44,873 nucleotides of DNA from Acidithiobacillus sp. (GCA_028065135.1 JAPTWR010000129.1:1-44873); one strand, 5' to 3'; shown: positions 7,676 through 17,353, counted from the stretch's first letter. Notes: a model not told the origin generated them from the letters alone. Translations and numbers: made by a program.

Positions 7676-10057
7676 TCATGACTCCCCCAACGGCACCGCA
7701 TGGGCCAGAGGCCGCCATTGCAAGTGCTGAAACATCTGCAAATAACGACGGGCGGCGTGACGATCGGCTTTGAGCATGAAGCGCCAGAAGCCGAAAATCC
7801 GCGCCAGGGTCATCATCTGCGCGGCGTAATTGCCCCAGGTATAGTGCGCGCCGACCCGCGCCAGTGCGCCATCGGAAATGGTCTCCCAGACACGGATATC
7901 GGCGGCCGCAGCTTCCAGGAAGTCCGCCAGCTTTTCCGCCGTCTCCTGCTGGTTATTGGGGTCGATATGAAAGCCGGAAATACCGTCTTCGATGATTTCC
8001 AGCGGTCCGCCGAAGCGGGTGGCAAAAACCGGCAGACCCGAGCTCATGGCTTCGATCACCGTCAACCCGAAGGCTTCAAAGAGTGCGGGCTGGACGAAGC
8101 ATCCACGGGAATCACCAATAACCCGGTAGAGTTCCCCCGCCACATTCTTGTCGAGTAAAGTGCCTATCCAGCGCATCTGACCATCGAGTTGATGCGTATC
8201 CATAATATCGTGCATCCGCTGGATCTGCGCCCCCTCCTCCTCGTCCTGAGAATTCTGCGGATCGACATGGCCACCGATGATCACCAGGTTGGCCACTTTG
8301 CGCAGATGTTCCGAGGCACCAAAAATCTCAGCCAGCCCGCTGAGATTTTTGATGTGGTCCATGCGCGCCATACTGAATATGATGGGTTTGTCCCGTTCCT
8401 TGAGTACGCCGCGCCGATCCGCGGCGGGCTCCTCGCCAAAGAGCAACGCATCAATATCGTCGTGCAGATAACGCAGACGTGCTTCGCTTGCGGAATAGGG
8501 AAAATAATAGTGGGCGTCGGCCCCCGGAGAAACGATATTGAATTTGGTATCGAAGACGTCAATCCCGTTTTCCACCCGATACAGTCCGGGGAGGCTGTAA
8601 TTCTGATATCCTTCGTACTGGCCCACCTCGCGGTCGTTCCCGGCGATTTCCTGATAGGTGCTGGTAACGATAATGTCAGAAGAATTCATGGCGATGAGGT
8701 CCGCGGTGAACTGGCAAGCAAAATGATGGCTGGCATCGTGATCGCGCCAGTAGAGGTCACTATAGAGGTATTTGCTCTTCTCCAACGCGTGGGCGATGTT
8801 GCATTGGGTGACATTCAGCCGCGCACTGAGGATGGTGGCCACCAGATTACCATCGGAGTAATTGCCGATAATCAGGTCAGGACGACGACCAAATTCCGCC
8901 AGGGTTTCCCGTTCGAGGTCATCGGCGTAGCGTTCCAGCCAGGGCCAGACATTGAAGCGGGAGATCCACTGCGGCAATATTTCGCCATTGGCATAGCGAA
9001 AGGGTACACGGAGAATCTGTACATTATCGGCGCCATGGACGGGTTCCAGGCGCTGGTCGCAAGTGGTGCCGTCGGCATTGGGAATCAGGCGGGTGGCGAT
9101 CAGAATACGGGGTACGATATCCACCCCCTGACGGGCCAGACGCTGGCGCATGTCCTGTTCCAGCGCCCGCGCCTGATCGAGAATGTAAACGACCTGCCCG
9201 CCGGTATCCGGACGTCCAAGCACCTTGTCCTGCGCGAACCAGCCATGAATAGACACGATCAGTATTTTGGAGATCATGGGGATACGGTCGATGAATGCTT
9301 GCAGACCCTCTGCCGAGGGGGCGTCCAAGAGATCCATCAACAGACGCATGGTCTCGCGCACCCGTCCGGCGGTATCTCCCCAGCCGGGGGCGAAGCCGCG
9401 ATGGGTCATCTCCGCCGCAAACTCCGTCCACGGTTTGGTCTTGGGGAGCGTCGCCAGATACTGCACGGTCTGGCGTAGTGCTTCAAAATCCGGCGGCTGA
9501 TCATGCACCATCAGCGATTGCCCGTTGAGCTTGTGCACGGCCAAAAAGTCGAGAATGCTCTGGCGCCCCGTCTTGATGTTCCCGAACAGTCGCCCAGCCA
9601 GACGGCGGTTCATATATATGAGTCCTTGTCCGATGGTGTCCTCATCCTGCAGGTGATAGGGGGCGGCGCGGAAATCCTCGAAATCCACGGTGAGTATCGG
9701 TTCCTGATCATTTGCGGGGAGCACCTGTCTTTCCTTAAAAGCCAGATAATCACTCGGCGCGAGTGTCTCCAGATGAAGCTGTTCCCAGTGCATGCGCAGA
9801 TAAGTCCAGCGCCCAGGACCGGGACGCCAGGCCAGATAAATCCAAGGCTCCGCAAGCACGGCCTCTTGCAGTCTGGAGAAAAACTCCTGCAACACCACGA
9901 GGTCTGCATCACTGCCGTAGTCTGCGGCAAAGTCGCCGATGGCCTTTTGCAAGTCGGTATAGAGCAGAAATGGGCGTTGCAGATTGAACAGATATCGCAA
10001 CAGCCCGGCTACGCAATGGGGATTTTGGTTGATGCAGCGACGCAGATTGTCAGTCAT
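7676..10057 (-). CDS. Sucrose synthase
   Basis: Sucrose synthase reversibly converts sucrose plus NDP to NDP-glucose and fructose in the cytosol. The 793-residue length is that of bacterial and plant enzymes. The GT4 domain shows GRPDTGGQVVYI near residue 277, and the donor-binding EX7E motif in EAFGLTVIEAMSSGLP followed by TRFGGPLEI. The N-terminal 250 residues are the regulatory region typical of the family. The ATG at 10057 overlaps the stop of the sucrose-phosphate synthase gene by eight bases; a longer frame to 10126 exists but lies inside that gene. It is the last gene of a four-gene minus-strand operon for sucrose turnover. Known relatives: the well-studied Acidithiobacillus caldus enzyme. 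No terminator is evident in the 33 bases downstream. Confidence 0.93.
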   Translation of the reverse strand: MTDNLRRCINQNPHCVAGLLRYLFNLQRPFLLYTDLQKAIGDFAADYGSDADLVVLQEFFSRLQEAVLAEPWIYLAWRPGPGRWTYLRMHWEQLHLETLAPSDYLAFKERQVLPANDQEPILTVDFEDFRAAPYHLQDEDTIGQGLIYMNRRLAGRLFGNIKTGRQSILDFLAVHKLNGQSLMVHDQPPDFEALRQTVQYLATLPKTKPWTEFAAEMTHRGFAPGWGDTAGRVRETMRLLMDLLDAPSAEGLQAFIDRIPMISKILIVSIHGWFAQDKVLGRPDTGGQVVYILDQARALEQDMRQRLARQGVDIVPRILIATRLIPNADGTTCDQRLEPVHGADNVQILRVPFRYANGEILPQWISRFNVWPWLERYADDLERETLAEFGRRPDLIIGNYSDGNLVATILSARLNVTQCNIAHALEKSKYLYSDLYWRDHDASHHFACQFTADLIAMNSSDIIVTSTYQEIAGNDREVGQYEGYQNYSLPGLYRVENGIDVFDTKFNIVSPGADAHYYFPYSASEARLRYLHDDIDALLFGEEPAADRRGVLKERDKPIIFSMARMDHIKNLSGLAEIFGASEHLRKVANLVIIGGHVDPQNSQDEEEGAQIQRMHDIMDTHQLDGQMRWIGTLLDKNVAGELYRVIGDSRGCFVQPALFEAFGLTVIEAMSSGLPVFATRFGGPLEIIEDGISGFHIDPNNQQETAEKLADFLEAAAADIRVWETISDGALARVGAHYTWGNYAAQMMTLARIFGFWRFMLKADRHAARRYLQMFQHLQWRPLAHAVPLGES

Positions 10058-12194
10058 GGGCTTGTCCTGGAAAACGGTAGTGCTGGATGCCTTCGAGAAT
10101 ACCCCAGGCGTGGTGAGCACTGGCAAAATAGATGTGATGTTTATCCTTTAGTCCGTGTAGTTCCGGGCTGTGGTTGCCGACAATAACCCCACAAATTTCG
10201 CCACCCATCATATCGGCGTCATTGCCAGAGTCTCCCGCAGTCAGCACCGCATGCAAAGGCAATCCCCAGCGAAAGGCCAGGAAACGGATGGCGTGGCCCT
10301 TGGACGCACGAATGGGCAACACATCCAGAAAGCAGTTATGGGAAAGCACCACATGGGCAGCGATCTGCCGCTCACGCAAGCGCTGCTGCAGATCCTTCGC
10401 CGTTGGTGGGCGTTTGGGATCTACAAAGTAGCTTACCTTGAACGCACTCTGGGTGAATTTTTCCTGCAGGCGCAGGCCGGGTACCCTGGCCAGTGCTTGC
10501 AATACCCCTTCACGCCACCAGCGATAGTGCAGGTGAGCGGCCCAGTCCTGATCCTCGCGCAGTTTGCTGCCGTAGATGATACGCGTACCCACGTCGGTGA
10601 TGCAGATGTCCGGGCGAGGAACCTGGTGTGCCGCCAGTATCTCCATGGTTTGTTTGAGATTCCGTCCGGTGGCCACGCCAAATGCCACCCGGGGATGTTC
10701 CCTCAGCCATTCCATCAGCGTGGCGAGGCCCGCCGGATCGCCAATCAAGGTATTGTCGATATCGGATATGAGCAGATGATCCGCCGTCGGTAAGGCACGG
10801 CGTACCCCCTGGCGGGCGGCGGACTCACGCCGCAACTGTTTGCGCTGACGCCGAAGAATCCGTTCCACTTCTGCCAGATAACGGCGCGCATGGGCCTCCC
10901 AGCTATAGACCCGGCGCACCCCCAGCAAGCCTGCCCGGCTGGCACGCTGCCAGCGTTGGCGATCAAACAGCATTTGCCTGAGGGCGTCCTGCATCTCTCC
11001 GATATTCAGCGGATCCACCAGAATGCCATTGCGGCAGTAGCGGATGATGTCCTGCGGGCCACCGTGCCGGGTGGCGACGACCGGCAAACCTGAAGCCGCA
11101 GCTTCCAGCAGGGTCAGGCCAAAGGGTTCGGTGAGCGCCGGATTGACGAAAACGCCCTTATAGATGGCGGAATAGCGATAATATTCGGGAATATCTTCCG
11201 GTTCGTGGTGCTTGGGGAGGGCGACTCGTCCGTAAAGGTCGTAATCGTCAACGCTATGCAGGATGCTCTGAATCACCCTTTTCGCCCCGTGCGGGAGCTG
11301 CCCAAGGCGGTCCCGCTGGCCCATGACCAGAACCAGGTTGGCCTGCTCCCGCAGAACAGGGTCCGTGGCATAGGCCTCAACCAGACGCTGAAAATTTTTA
11401 CGCTCATCGGGGCGGGCAATGGCCAAAATGGGGGGCTTGCGCGGAGCCTCCAAAAAGTGGCGCAAGCCGGGCAGCAGCGGTGAAGAACGCTGCCGCCCTG
11501 GTCGGGAAAACCGTCGCAAGTCCACACCGGGCGGCAGGATCTTGAAATGCGCCCGCACGGCATTCTCGTACAGGCCATACTGCTCGTCCACTTCCTGACG
11601 GGTGCTGGCCAGGACCACGGACGCTTCACTGAGTACGGACTCTTCGGCGGCAATACGCCGCGGAAAATGAAATTGCCGGTCGATACTTTCCGCCTTACGG
11701 CCGGCAGCGATCAGTCTTTCCCGCTTATCCCGCCCCAGGGAATGGCCGGTGTGCATGAGCGGAATACCCAGCAGGCGGGAGAGGCGTACCCCTACGTAAC
11801 CTGCATCGGCATAGTGGCTGTGGATGACATCGGGAATACAGTCTTCACTGCGGATAAAATGCAGCGCGCCGTCCACAAAGGTATCCAGATAATCCCAAAG
11901 CCGCTCTTTTTGCAGATATTTGTGCTCTGGACCGGCAGGCAGACGGATAATCCGCGCGCCGGATTCCAATAGCTCGCGCGGTGCTCCATAAATGGGATTC
12001 GTATCAGGATCGTCAAAGCGACGCGTGAGAAGGTCGATCCGAGAAACGCGCGGGTCCCGTGCCAGCGCCTGCATTTCGTCGAGTACATAGCCAACCTGGC
12101 CGCCGGTATCTGCATCGATCCCGAGTTCCGGAGTACCGCAAATGCGGCCATGGATACTCAACATCAGAATATAAAGACCTTGGTGGTCAGCCAA
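10050..12194 (-). CDS. Bifunctional sucrose-phosphate synthase/phosphatase
   Basis: The 714-residue protein joins two steps of sucrose synthesis. Residues 1-455 are a GT4 sucrose-phosphate synthase (NDP-glucose plus fructose 6-phosphate to sucrose 6-phosphate) with DADTGGQVGYVL near residue 25 and the EX7E motif in EPFGLTLLEAAASGLP near residue 360. Residues 475-705 are a HAD-type sucrose-phosphate phosphatase, with the nucleophile motif DIDNT near residue 480 and the Mg-binding AGDSGNDADM near residue 645. A basic linker (RRQRKQLRRESAARQ) separates them. It overlaps fructokinase upstream and sucrose synthase downstream by eight bases each, so the three are translationally coupled. Whether the phosphatase half is active cannot be shown here, but its key Asp residues are in place. 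Confidence 0.92.
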   Translation of the reverse strand: MADHQGLYILMLSIHGRICGTPELGIDADTGGQVGYVLDEMQALARDPRVSRIDLLTRRFDDPDTNPIYGAPRELLESGARIIRLPAGPEHKYLQKERLWDYLDTFVDGALHFIRSEDCIPDVIHSHYADAGYVGVRLSRLLGIPLMHTGHSLGRDKRERLIAAGRKAESIDRQFHFPRRIAAEESVLSEASVVLASTRQEVDEQYGLYENAVRAHFKILPPGVDLRRFSRPGRQRSSPLLPGLRHFLEAPRKPPILAIARPDERKNFQRLVEAYATDPVLREQANLVLVMGQRDRLGQLPHGAKRVIQSILHSVDDYDLYGRVALPKHHEPEDIPEYYRYSAIYKGVFVNPALTEPFGLTLLEAAASGLPVVATRHGGPQDIIRYCRNGILVDPLNIGEMQDALRQMLFDRQRWQRASRAGLLGVRRVYSWEAHARRYLAEVERILRRQRKQLRRESAARQGVRRALPTADHLLISDIDNTLIGDPAGLATLMEWLREHPRVAFGVATGRNLKQTMEILAAHQVPRPDICITDVGTRIIYGSKLREDQDWAAHLHYRWWREGVLQALARVPGLRLQEKFTQSAFKVSYFVDPKRPPTAKDLQQRLRERQIAAHVVLSHNCFLDVLPIRASKGHAIRFLAFRWGLPLHAVLTAGDSGNDADMMGGEICGVIVGNHSPELHGLKDKHHIYFASAHHAWGILEGIQHYRFPGQAHD

Positions 12195-13098
12195 ATCCGG
12201 CCTCCTTGGCCCATCGTGCCATTATGGCCCGGTAAAACGCGGGTTGATCCGGTATGGCGCCGGATATCGCACAAATGGCCGCTGCCAATTCGCCCGCCCT
12301 TTGCAGTCGCCGCGCAACGGCATCACCGCGAAACAGGCTCCAGAACCAGCCTGCGACGAAAGCATCCCCAGCCCCGACGGTATCCTGGACCACCGTGGGG
12401 AGTGCTTCCGCCTCGTAAAAATTGGTCCCGTCCCCATAAGCGGCACCCGCAGCACCGCGGGTCAGCAAGACGGCTTGCACATGAAAATGTCCGGCCACTA
12501 TCTGCATCGCTTCCCGCAGGGTCGAGGCTGGGGGGAGTTCGTAAGTGCGAATGATCTGCTCCAGTTCCTCCATATTGCATTTTAGTATAGACGAACCCCG
12601 TATGATCTCGGTCAGCAATTCTGGATTCCACCAGGGATCGCGCAGATTGATGTCCACAAAGCGCCACTGGGCACGGGCGCGCAACTGGCGCCAGGTCGCC
12701 CGCGATGGCCCGTCTTCCCGCAAGGCGAGGCTACCGTGATAGAGCCAGGGAATGGGGGCGATCACGCTGGAGGGCATACCAATGGCGTCGTAGGCCTGAT
12801 GCGGCAGAATCTCGAAGTGGTGCCCCTGTCGGGCGTCCGCCGTCACCCGTACCCGGCCGGTGGGAAGCAACGCGTCTACTGTCACTTCATTCGTGGGCAT
12901 CCCCCAGTCCCGCATGTGCTGCAAAATGTGTTGCCCCGAGGCATCCCGCCCTACCCTGCTGACAAAGACGGATGCCACCCCCAGCGCATGGAGGTGTTGC
13001 GCAACATTGAAGGGTGCGCCGCCAAGTCGTTGCACCGCTCCAAAATCATCGACCAAACATTCGCCGAAAACTACGCCGGGGGGCACGTCAGCATTCAT
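12187..13098 (-). CDS. PfkB-family fructokinase
   Basis: A 303-residue ribokinase/PfkB-family sugar kinase that most likely phosphorylates fructose with ATP. Visible family motifs are the N-terminal FGECLVDDFG and RLGGAPFNVAQHLHALG segments (substrate-binding glycines) and the C-terminal signature DTVGAGDAFVAGW near residues 240-252, where the last Asp is the catalytic base. The substrate is inferred from context: it lies between a sucrose-phosphate synthase that uses fructose 6-phosphate and a sucrose synthase that releases fructose. The start overlaps the stop of the mscS-like gene (ATGA) and the end overlaps the next gene by eight bases. Other PfkB sugars remain possible. Confidence 0.88.
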   Translation of the reverse strand: MNADVPPGVVFGECLVDDFGAVQRLGGAPFNVAQHLHALGVASVFVSRVGRDASGQHILQHMRDWGMPTNEVTVDALLPTGRVRVTADARQGHHFEILPHQAYDAIGMPSSVIAPIPWLYHGSLALREDGPSRATWRQLRARAQWRFVDINLRDPWWNPELLTEIIRGSSILKCNMEELEQIIRTYELPPASTLREAMQIVAGHFHVQAVLLTRGAAGAAYGDGTNFYEAEALPTVVQDTVGAGDAFVAGWFWSLFRGDAVARRLQRAGELAAAICAISGAIPDQPAFYRAIMARWAKEAGFG

Positions 13099-13667
13099 GG
13101 TGCGGCCTTCTCATCCGGGCCGGCTTTTTTTTCGACATCGGGCAAGCGACGAATAACGCGCTGAAAAAAGAGATTGTTGGGTATCACCACAATCTGGCCA
13201 TCGTCCTGGCGCAACTCGGTAAACATGAGATTCTCTTCGATGACCTCACCGGTCAGGGATTCCGGCAATATCTCGATACGTTGCCCCAACTGCAATGGCT
13301 GCCAGAACCAGATAAAAAAGCGTGCCGTAATGTTGCTGACCATGGCCCATACCGCCAGCATACCGACACCAATCACCGCCAGCAAGCTGACAAAGGTGGT
13401 CCAGACGGCTGTGACATCGACACCCCAGACCCGCAGTATGACAACCCAGACAATGAGCCAGAGAAACCAGGTGGTGAGTCTCTGGAACATCACGCCATAA
13501 CCGCGTGACAAGGCCCGTCGTCGGCCGAGAAAGTCCATGAGACGCACAACGACATTGCCATACCAGCGTAATATCAGATAGCTACCCGCCACGATCAGCA
13601 GGGTATACATCAACCGGTGTAACAACCATTCGGGGTCTGTCGTCAGCCCATGGAAAATCGTGCCCAT
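13095..13667 (-). CDS. Short MscS-type mechanosensitive channel
   Basis: A 190-residue membrane protein with about three transmembrane segments (residues 17-37, 63-83, 90-115) followed by an MscS-like pore helix and beta domain: GVGMLAVWAMVSNITARFF then QPLQLGQRIEI, and GEVIEENLMFTELRQDDGQIVVIPNN. It ends soon after the beta domain, so the large C-terminal alpha-beta cage of E. coli MscS (286 residues) is absent. It leads the sucrose operon and overlaps fructokinase by four bases. The pairing with sucrose synthesis suggests a link to osmotic balance, with sucrose as compatible solute; that is inference. A strong ribosome site (GGAGGGGAG) precedes the ATG. Confidence 0.82.
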   Translation of the reverse strand: MGTIFHGLTTDPEWLLHRLMYTLLIVAGSYLILRWYGNVVVRLMDFLGRRRALSRGYGVMFQRLTTWFLWLIVWVVILRVWGVDVTAVWTTFVSLLAVIGVGMLAVWAMVSNITARFFIWFWQPLQLGQRIEILPESLTGEVIEENLMFTELRQDDGQIVVIPNNLFFQRVIRRLPDVEKKAGPDEKAAP

Positions 13668-13695
13668 ACATCACTCCCCTCCGCTGTTGATTTTT

Positions 13696-13724
13696 ACCAT
13701 AACGTAGCGAACGCAGACGGGCAA
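13696..13724 (-). promoter_or_regulatory. Candidate sigma-70 promoter of the sucrose operon
   Basis: On the minus strand TTGCCC (13724-13719) and TATGGT (13701-13696) are separated by exactly 17 bases and end 28 bases before the mscS-like start codon. Each hexamer matches the consensus at four of six positions. It is the best candidate I found in the 183-base divergent gap with the MFS gene, but weak matches of this kind occur by chance. Confidence 0.35.
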
Positions 13725-13850
13725 ATCCGCGCCGTGCGGGCGTAAGGCAACCCAATTGTCAGGGAACCAACTGAGAAAAGGCTTATCAGATAATGGTATG
13801 CCTCGCACGATACCGTAAAGGGCGGCCCGATGGGCGACACAGGAGAAATC

Positions 13851-15269
13851 ATGGCGGATACCAGAAATTCCGGCACCATCACGGGCGAGAAAGCAATCGC
13901 AGCCCGCATTCAACGGGCGCGCGAACACCTCGATCGCTTGCGCGCCATCCTGAAGGAACCAGACCGCTGGGTATCCGTCTGGTTTTTGGCCTATGCCCTG
14001 CTGGGGGCGGTCTCCTCCGGGCTGCTGCCTATTCTCCTGCCTCTGATGATCGTCGCCCTCACTCATCATCTCAGTTGGGTTGCCTACGTCATGGGCGGAT
14101 TCAACCTCGGGCTGCTGACCTCTCCCTTGTGGGGAAACCTGGCCGACAGCAAACAACTGCATCGCCCCATTTTCTTCTGCGGCTTTCTGGTATTGCTGCT
14201 GGCGCTGGCCGTCATGCCTTTTCTGCCGGGCATTCTCACCTGGAGCGGGCTCTCGCTGCTCGCTGGCGCGGGAAGCTCCGCCGTGGCAACCATGGCCAGC
14301 CTGTTCATCGTCGAGTTCGACCCCCAAAATGAATGGGAGCCCCGGCTGGGCTGGCTGCAAACTTTTAACGGCGGCGGGCAGGTCGCCGGACTTTTATTGG
14401 CCGGCATTTTCGTCAGCAATTTCAAGCTCGGCCTGATCTGCTCAGCGTTGGCACTGATTCCCGCCATCTGGTTGGGTGCCAGAGGCTTGCCTGCCGGCGC
14501 CAAAAGTTATGACTGGACGGTGGAGATCGGTAACCATATGCGGCGCGATCTGGACTGGCGTTTCCTCGCCAACTTCGGGCGTCCGGAATTGCTGGGGGGC
14601 GGCCTGCTCCGCTTTTCGCATCACCTTTCTCTACAGGGCGTGCGCCGGTCTGGCGATATGCTACATACGCGTTTTGGCCGCTTTCTAATTTCCTGGTTTG
14701 CGGCGGCCTTTGGCGTAGCGGCATTTTTCGCCTATTTCCCGGTAGCGATGCAAAAGGCTTATAACGTGGCCCCGGCACTGACCTCCAGCGTCTACGCCAT
14801 GACCGCCGCCATAGCGTTGGTGCTGTACTCCGTGGGCGGGCAGCTATCCGGGCGTTTTGGCGCCGGAAGGGTGTATCGCTGGTCTTTGATGCTCCGCTTT
14901 TTGGGATTTGGCCTGCTACTGCTGGTATTTTTCCTGCCCATATCCCGGGCGCCGATTGCCTTGGCAGGCTTCGTCCTGATTATTATCGCCTGGCCACTGC
15001 AGAGCATTTCCGGAACCAGTCTGACAGCGCGGCTCACGCCTTTCAGTCAGGGCGAGGCGATGGGACTTTTTAACGCCAGTGGTGCAGTGGCCACGGTGAT
15101 GGGTACCTTTCTGGGCGGTCCGCTGGTACAGTTCATCGGCTACCCATCCCTGTCCGCCATAGCTCTGGTCGGCATCCTGCTCGCCTGGCTGACGGGGCAT
15201 GGATTACAAACCCCCGACGCTGCGCCAGCCATCCACAATGATGTTGCAGCGCAGAAAGCGCAGTCCTAG
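13851..15269 (+). CDS. Major facilitator superfamily transporter
   Basis: A 472-residue inner-membrane transporter with about twelve hydrophobic segments. The family loop after the second helix is present as GNLADSKQLHRP, and the central cytoplasmic loop lies around residues 200-250 (YDWTVEIGNHMRRDLDWR). The N-terminal 50 residues are charged and cytoplasmic. I chose ATG 13851 because AGGAG stands six bases upstream; the frame starts earlier at 13830 without a comparable site. The substrate cannot be told from the sequence. It is divergent from the sucrose operon and its stop overlaps the convergent globin gene by four bases. Confidence 0.85.
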   Translation: MADTRNSGTITGEKAIAARIQRAREHLDRLRAILKEPDRWVSVWFLAYALLGAVSSGLLPILLPLMIVALTHHLSWVAYVMGGFNLGLLTSPLWGNLADSKQLHRPIFFCGFLVLLLALAVMPFLPGILTWSGLSLLAGAGSSAVATMASLFIVEFDPQNEWEPRLGWLQTFNGGGQVAGLLLAGIFVSNFKLGLICSALALIPAIWLGARGLPAGAKSYDWTVEIGNHMRRDLDWRFLANFGRPELLGGGLLRFSHHLSLQGVRRSGDMLHTRFGRFLISWFAAAFGVAAFFAYFPVAMQKAYNVAPALTSSVYAMTAAIALVLYSVGGQLSGRFGAGRVYRWSLMLRFLGFGLLLLVFFLPISRAPIALAGFVLIIIAWPLQSISGTSLTARLTPFSQGEAMGLFNASGAVATVMGTFLGGPLVQFIGYPSLSAIALVGILLAWLTGHGLQTPDAAPAIHNDVAAQKAQS

Positions 15270-15655
15270 CGATTCCGCATGAAATCAGCCGTGCGCTGAA
15301 AGGCACCCTGCAGATGGCCATAGAGTTCGGGCTCTATCCCTACCTCGTGCATGGCCTGCAGCATACAGGCCATCCACTGATCCCGCGCCTGATCATCCAC
15401 CGGGACAGAAGCATGCCGTGCGCGTAAGCGGGGATGCCCAAAACGCTGCACATATAGATCAGGCCCTCCCAGCCAGCCGGAAAGAAACAGAAAGAGCTTC
15501 TCCCTGGATTCGGAAAGGTCCTTTGCATGAATATCCCGCAACGGAGTTTGCCATTGCGCCTCGCTGTCCATGAGGTCATAAAACCGGTTGACCAGATTGC
15601 GAACGGCCTCCTCACCACCAAGACGGACGTAGGGCGTACTTTCGGGTTCAAGCAT
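15266..15655 (-). CDS. Group II truncated haemoglobin
   Basis: A 129-residue globin of the 2-on-2 group II (GlbO/TrHbO) type. Visible landmarks are the B10 tyrosine in NRFYDLM, the proximal-histidine region RFGHPRLRARH, and the group II G8 tryptophan in DQWMACMLQAM. Such proteins bind O2 or NO and are linked to protection or redox sensing. The ATG at 15655 gives the family length; the open frame continues upstream without globin similarity. It is convergent with the MFS gene and divergent from the aldehyde dehydrogenase. A role near the nif genes in oxygen handling is possible but not shown. Confidence 0.85.
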   Translation of the reverse strand: MLEPESTPYVRLGGEEAVRNLVNRFYDLMDSEAQWQTPLRDIHAKDLSESREKLFLFLSGWLGGPDLYVQRFGHPRLRARHASVPVDDQARDQWMACMLQAMHEVGIEPELYGHLQGAFQRTADFMRNR

Positions 15656-15857
15656 CAATGGTCTTGCTCCAGATAGGTGTATTAAGGCCACAATGTTTAA
15701 TGATGCATGCTGCGCGGATATGGCCCTTTTGCGCTTTATCCATGCCTGCGCTACAGTCAACCCGATACAACCTGCCCCGCAAGAATACCTTCTTTGGACG
15801 TTATTCGGCAATGTCCCTGCTACCATCCACCCGCATACCGCACACAGGAAAAACTTC

Positions 15858-17285
15858 ATGCCCCTCGCACCGACAGCCGCATTTATCGATGGATCCTGGG
15901 AAGACCTCAGGACGCGCTTTGTGGTACAAAGCCCGGTCAATCAACAGATGCTCGCCGAAGTGTCCGATTGCGGACCTCGGGAGGCTGAAGCAGCAGTGCG
16001 GGCGGCAACGGTCGCTTTTGCAACCTGGCGTCAAACTACCGTCTACCAGCGCGCGCTCATCCTCAGCCGTTGGGCGGATCTCATCCAGGTTCACGCAGAA
16101 GACCTCGCACGTCTCATCACCTGGGAGATGGGCAAACCCATACGCCAGAGTCGTGCGGAAATCAAAACCGCGGTCGCCCTGGCGCGCTGGTACGCCGAAG
16201 AATGCAAGCGCGTCACCGGCGAAAGTATCCCCTCCCAGTTTCCGGACAAGCGCTTACAGATCTGGAAGGTACCGGTTGGCCCGGTATTCGCCGTTACGCC
16301 GTGGAACAGTCCGGTCTCCATGGTCGTTCGCAAGATAGCGCCCGCTCTGGCAGCCGGCTGTACGGTCATCCTCAAGCCCGATGAGCAAACGCCCCTCTCC
16401 GCATTAAAACTTGCCGAACTCTGGGCGAAGGCGGAAGGACCCGCCGGTACTCTGCAGGTGCTCCCGAGCGCTGATCCTGCGCCCTTGGCGGAATATCTGA
16501 TGGCGGACTCGCGCATAGCCAAGTTGAGCTTTACCGGCTCCACGGCGGTCGGACAGAAGCTTTATGCGCAGGGATCGCCGACCATCAAACGGCTTTCTCT
16601 GGAGCTGGGAGGGCATGCGCCGGTGCTTATTTTTGCCGATGCGGACATCGATGCAGCGGTGGCCATGACCATCCACGCCAAATTCCGCTATGCCGGCCAG
16701 TCCTGTGTCGCCGCCAACCGCCTCTATGTGGATGAGGCGATCCTGCCGGAGTTTACCGCACGCTACCTCGAAGCTATGGGTCACCTCAAGGTCGGAGACC
16801 CCTTTGCCGAGGATACCGACATCGGACCGCTGGTTTCCGAGGCCGCTGTCCAGAAGTTCAAAGCGCAATTGCAGGATGCCATGGACCGGGGCGCAAGGCT
16901 TCTGTGCGGAGGGGATGCGCAAGGCCTGTGGTGCTCCCCGACCCTCCTCGCCGACCTCGATCCGCAGAGCCGCATATTCCACGAGGAAAGCTTCAGCCCC
17001 CTGCTGCCCATACAGGGGTTTCGTAGCGAAGCGGACGCTATCGCCCGCGCCAATGACACCCCCTATGGCTTGGCCGCTTATCTATGGACCCGCGATATCG
17101 GGCGCGCATACCGCATCGCGGAGGCGCTGCAATGCGGCGTCGTCGGCGTCAATGACGGGGCTCCCGCCACTCCACAGGCGCCCTTCGGCGGCAGCAAGCT
17201 CTCCGGACTGGGCGCCGAGGGTGGCAAATGGGGGTTGGAGGAATATTTGCAACTGCGTTATGTCTCCTTCCAGCTGCCGGGATAA
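15858..17285 (+). CDS. NAD(P)-dependent aldehyde dehydrogenase (succinate-semialdehyde type)
   Basis: A 475-residue aldehyde dehydrogenase that oxidises an aldehyde to the acid with NAD(P). The catalytic pair is visible: Glu249 in LELGGHAP and the nucleophile Cys283 in GQSCVAANR, 34 residues apart as is usual. The cofactor-binding PWNSPVSMVVRKIAPALAAG and FTGSTAVGQKL segments are present. Overall it resembles succinate-semialdehyde dehydrogenases (GabD-like), but the substrate is not certain. The start ATG 15858 follows AGGA; the longer frame back to 15693 does not look coding. It stands alone on the plus strand, ahead of the molybdenum genes. Confidence 0.88.
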   Translation: MPLAPTAAFIDGSWEDLRTRFVVQSPVNQQMLAEVSDCGPREAEAAVRAATVAFATWRQTTVYQRALILSRWADLIQVHAEDLARLITWEMGKPIRQSRAEIKTAVALARWYAEECKRVTGESIPSQFPDKRLQIWKVPVGPVFAVTPWNSPVSMVVRKIAPALAAGCTVILKPDEQTPLSALKLAELWAKAEGPAGTLQVLPSADPAPLAEYLMADSRIAKLSFTGSTAVGQKLYAQGSPTIKRLSLELGGHAPVLIFADADIDAAVAMTIHAKFRYAGQSCVAANRLYVDEAILPEFTARYLEAMGHLKVGDPFAEDTDIGPLVSEAAVQKFKAQLQDAMDRGARLLCGGDAQGLWCSPTLLADLDPQSRIFHEESFSPLLPIQGFRSEADAIARANDTPYGLAAYLWTRDIGRAYRIAEALQCGVVGVNDGAPATPQAPFGGSKLSGLGAEGGKWGLEEYLQLRYVSFQLPG

Positions 17286-17353
17286 TCGCCTATCCCTGCC
17301 CGCCCAGGCAGACTATACTGTTACACTCTTATCGGTGAATCAGGGGGGCGGTC

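Noticed and set aside
13671..14360. 229-codon minus-strand frame upstream of the mscS-like gene
   Set aside because: It lies opposite the start of the MFS gene, whose ribosome site and membrane helices are clear; its own sequence is Gln/Gly-rich without motifs.
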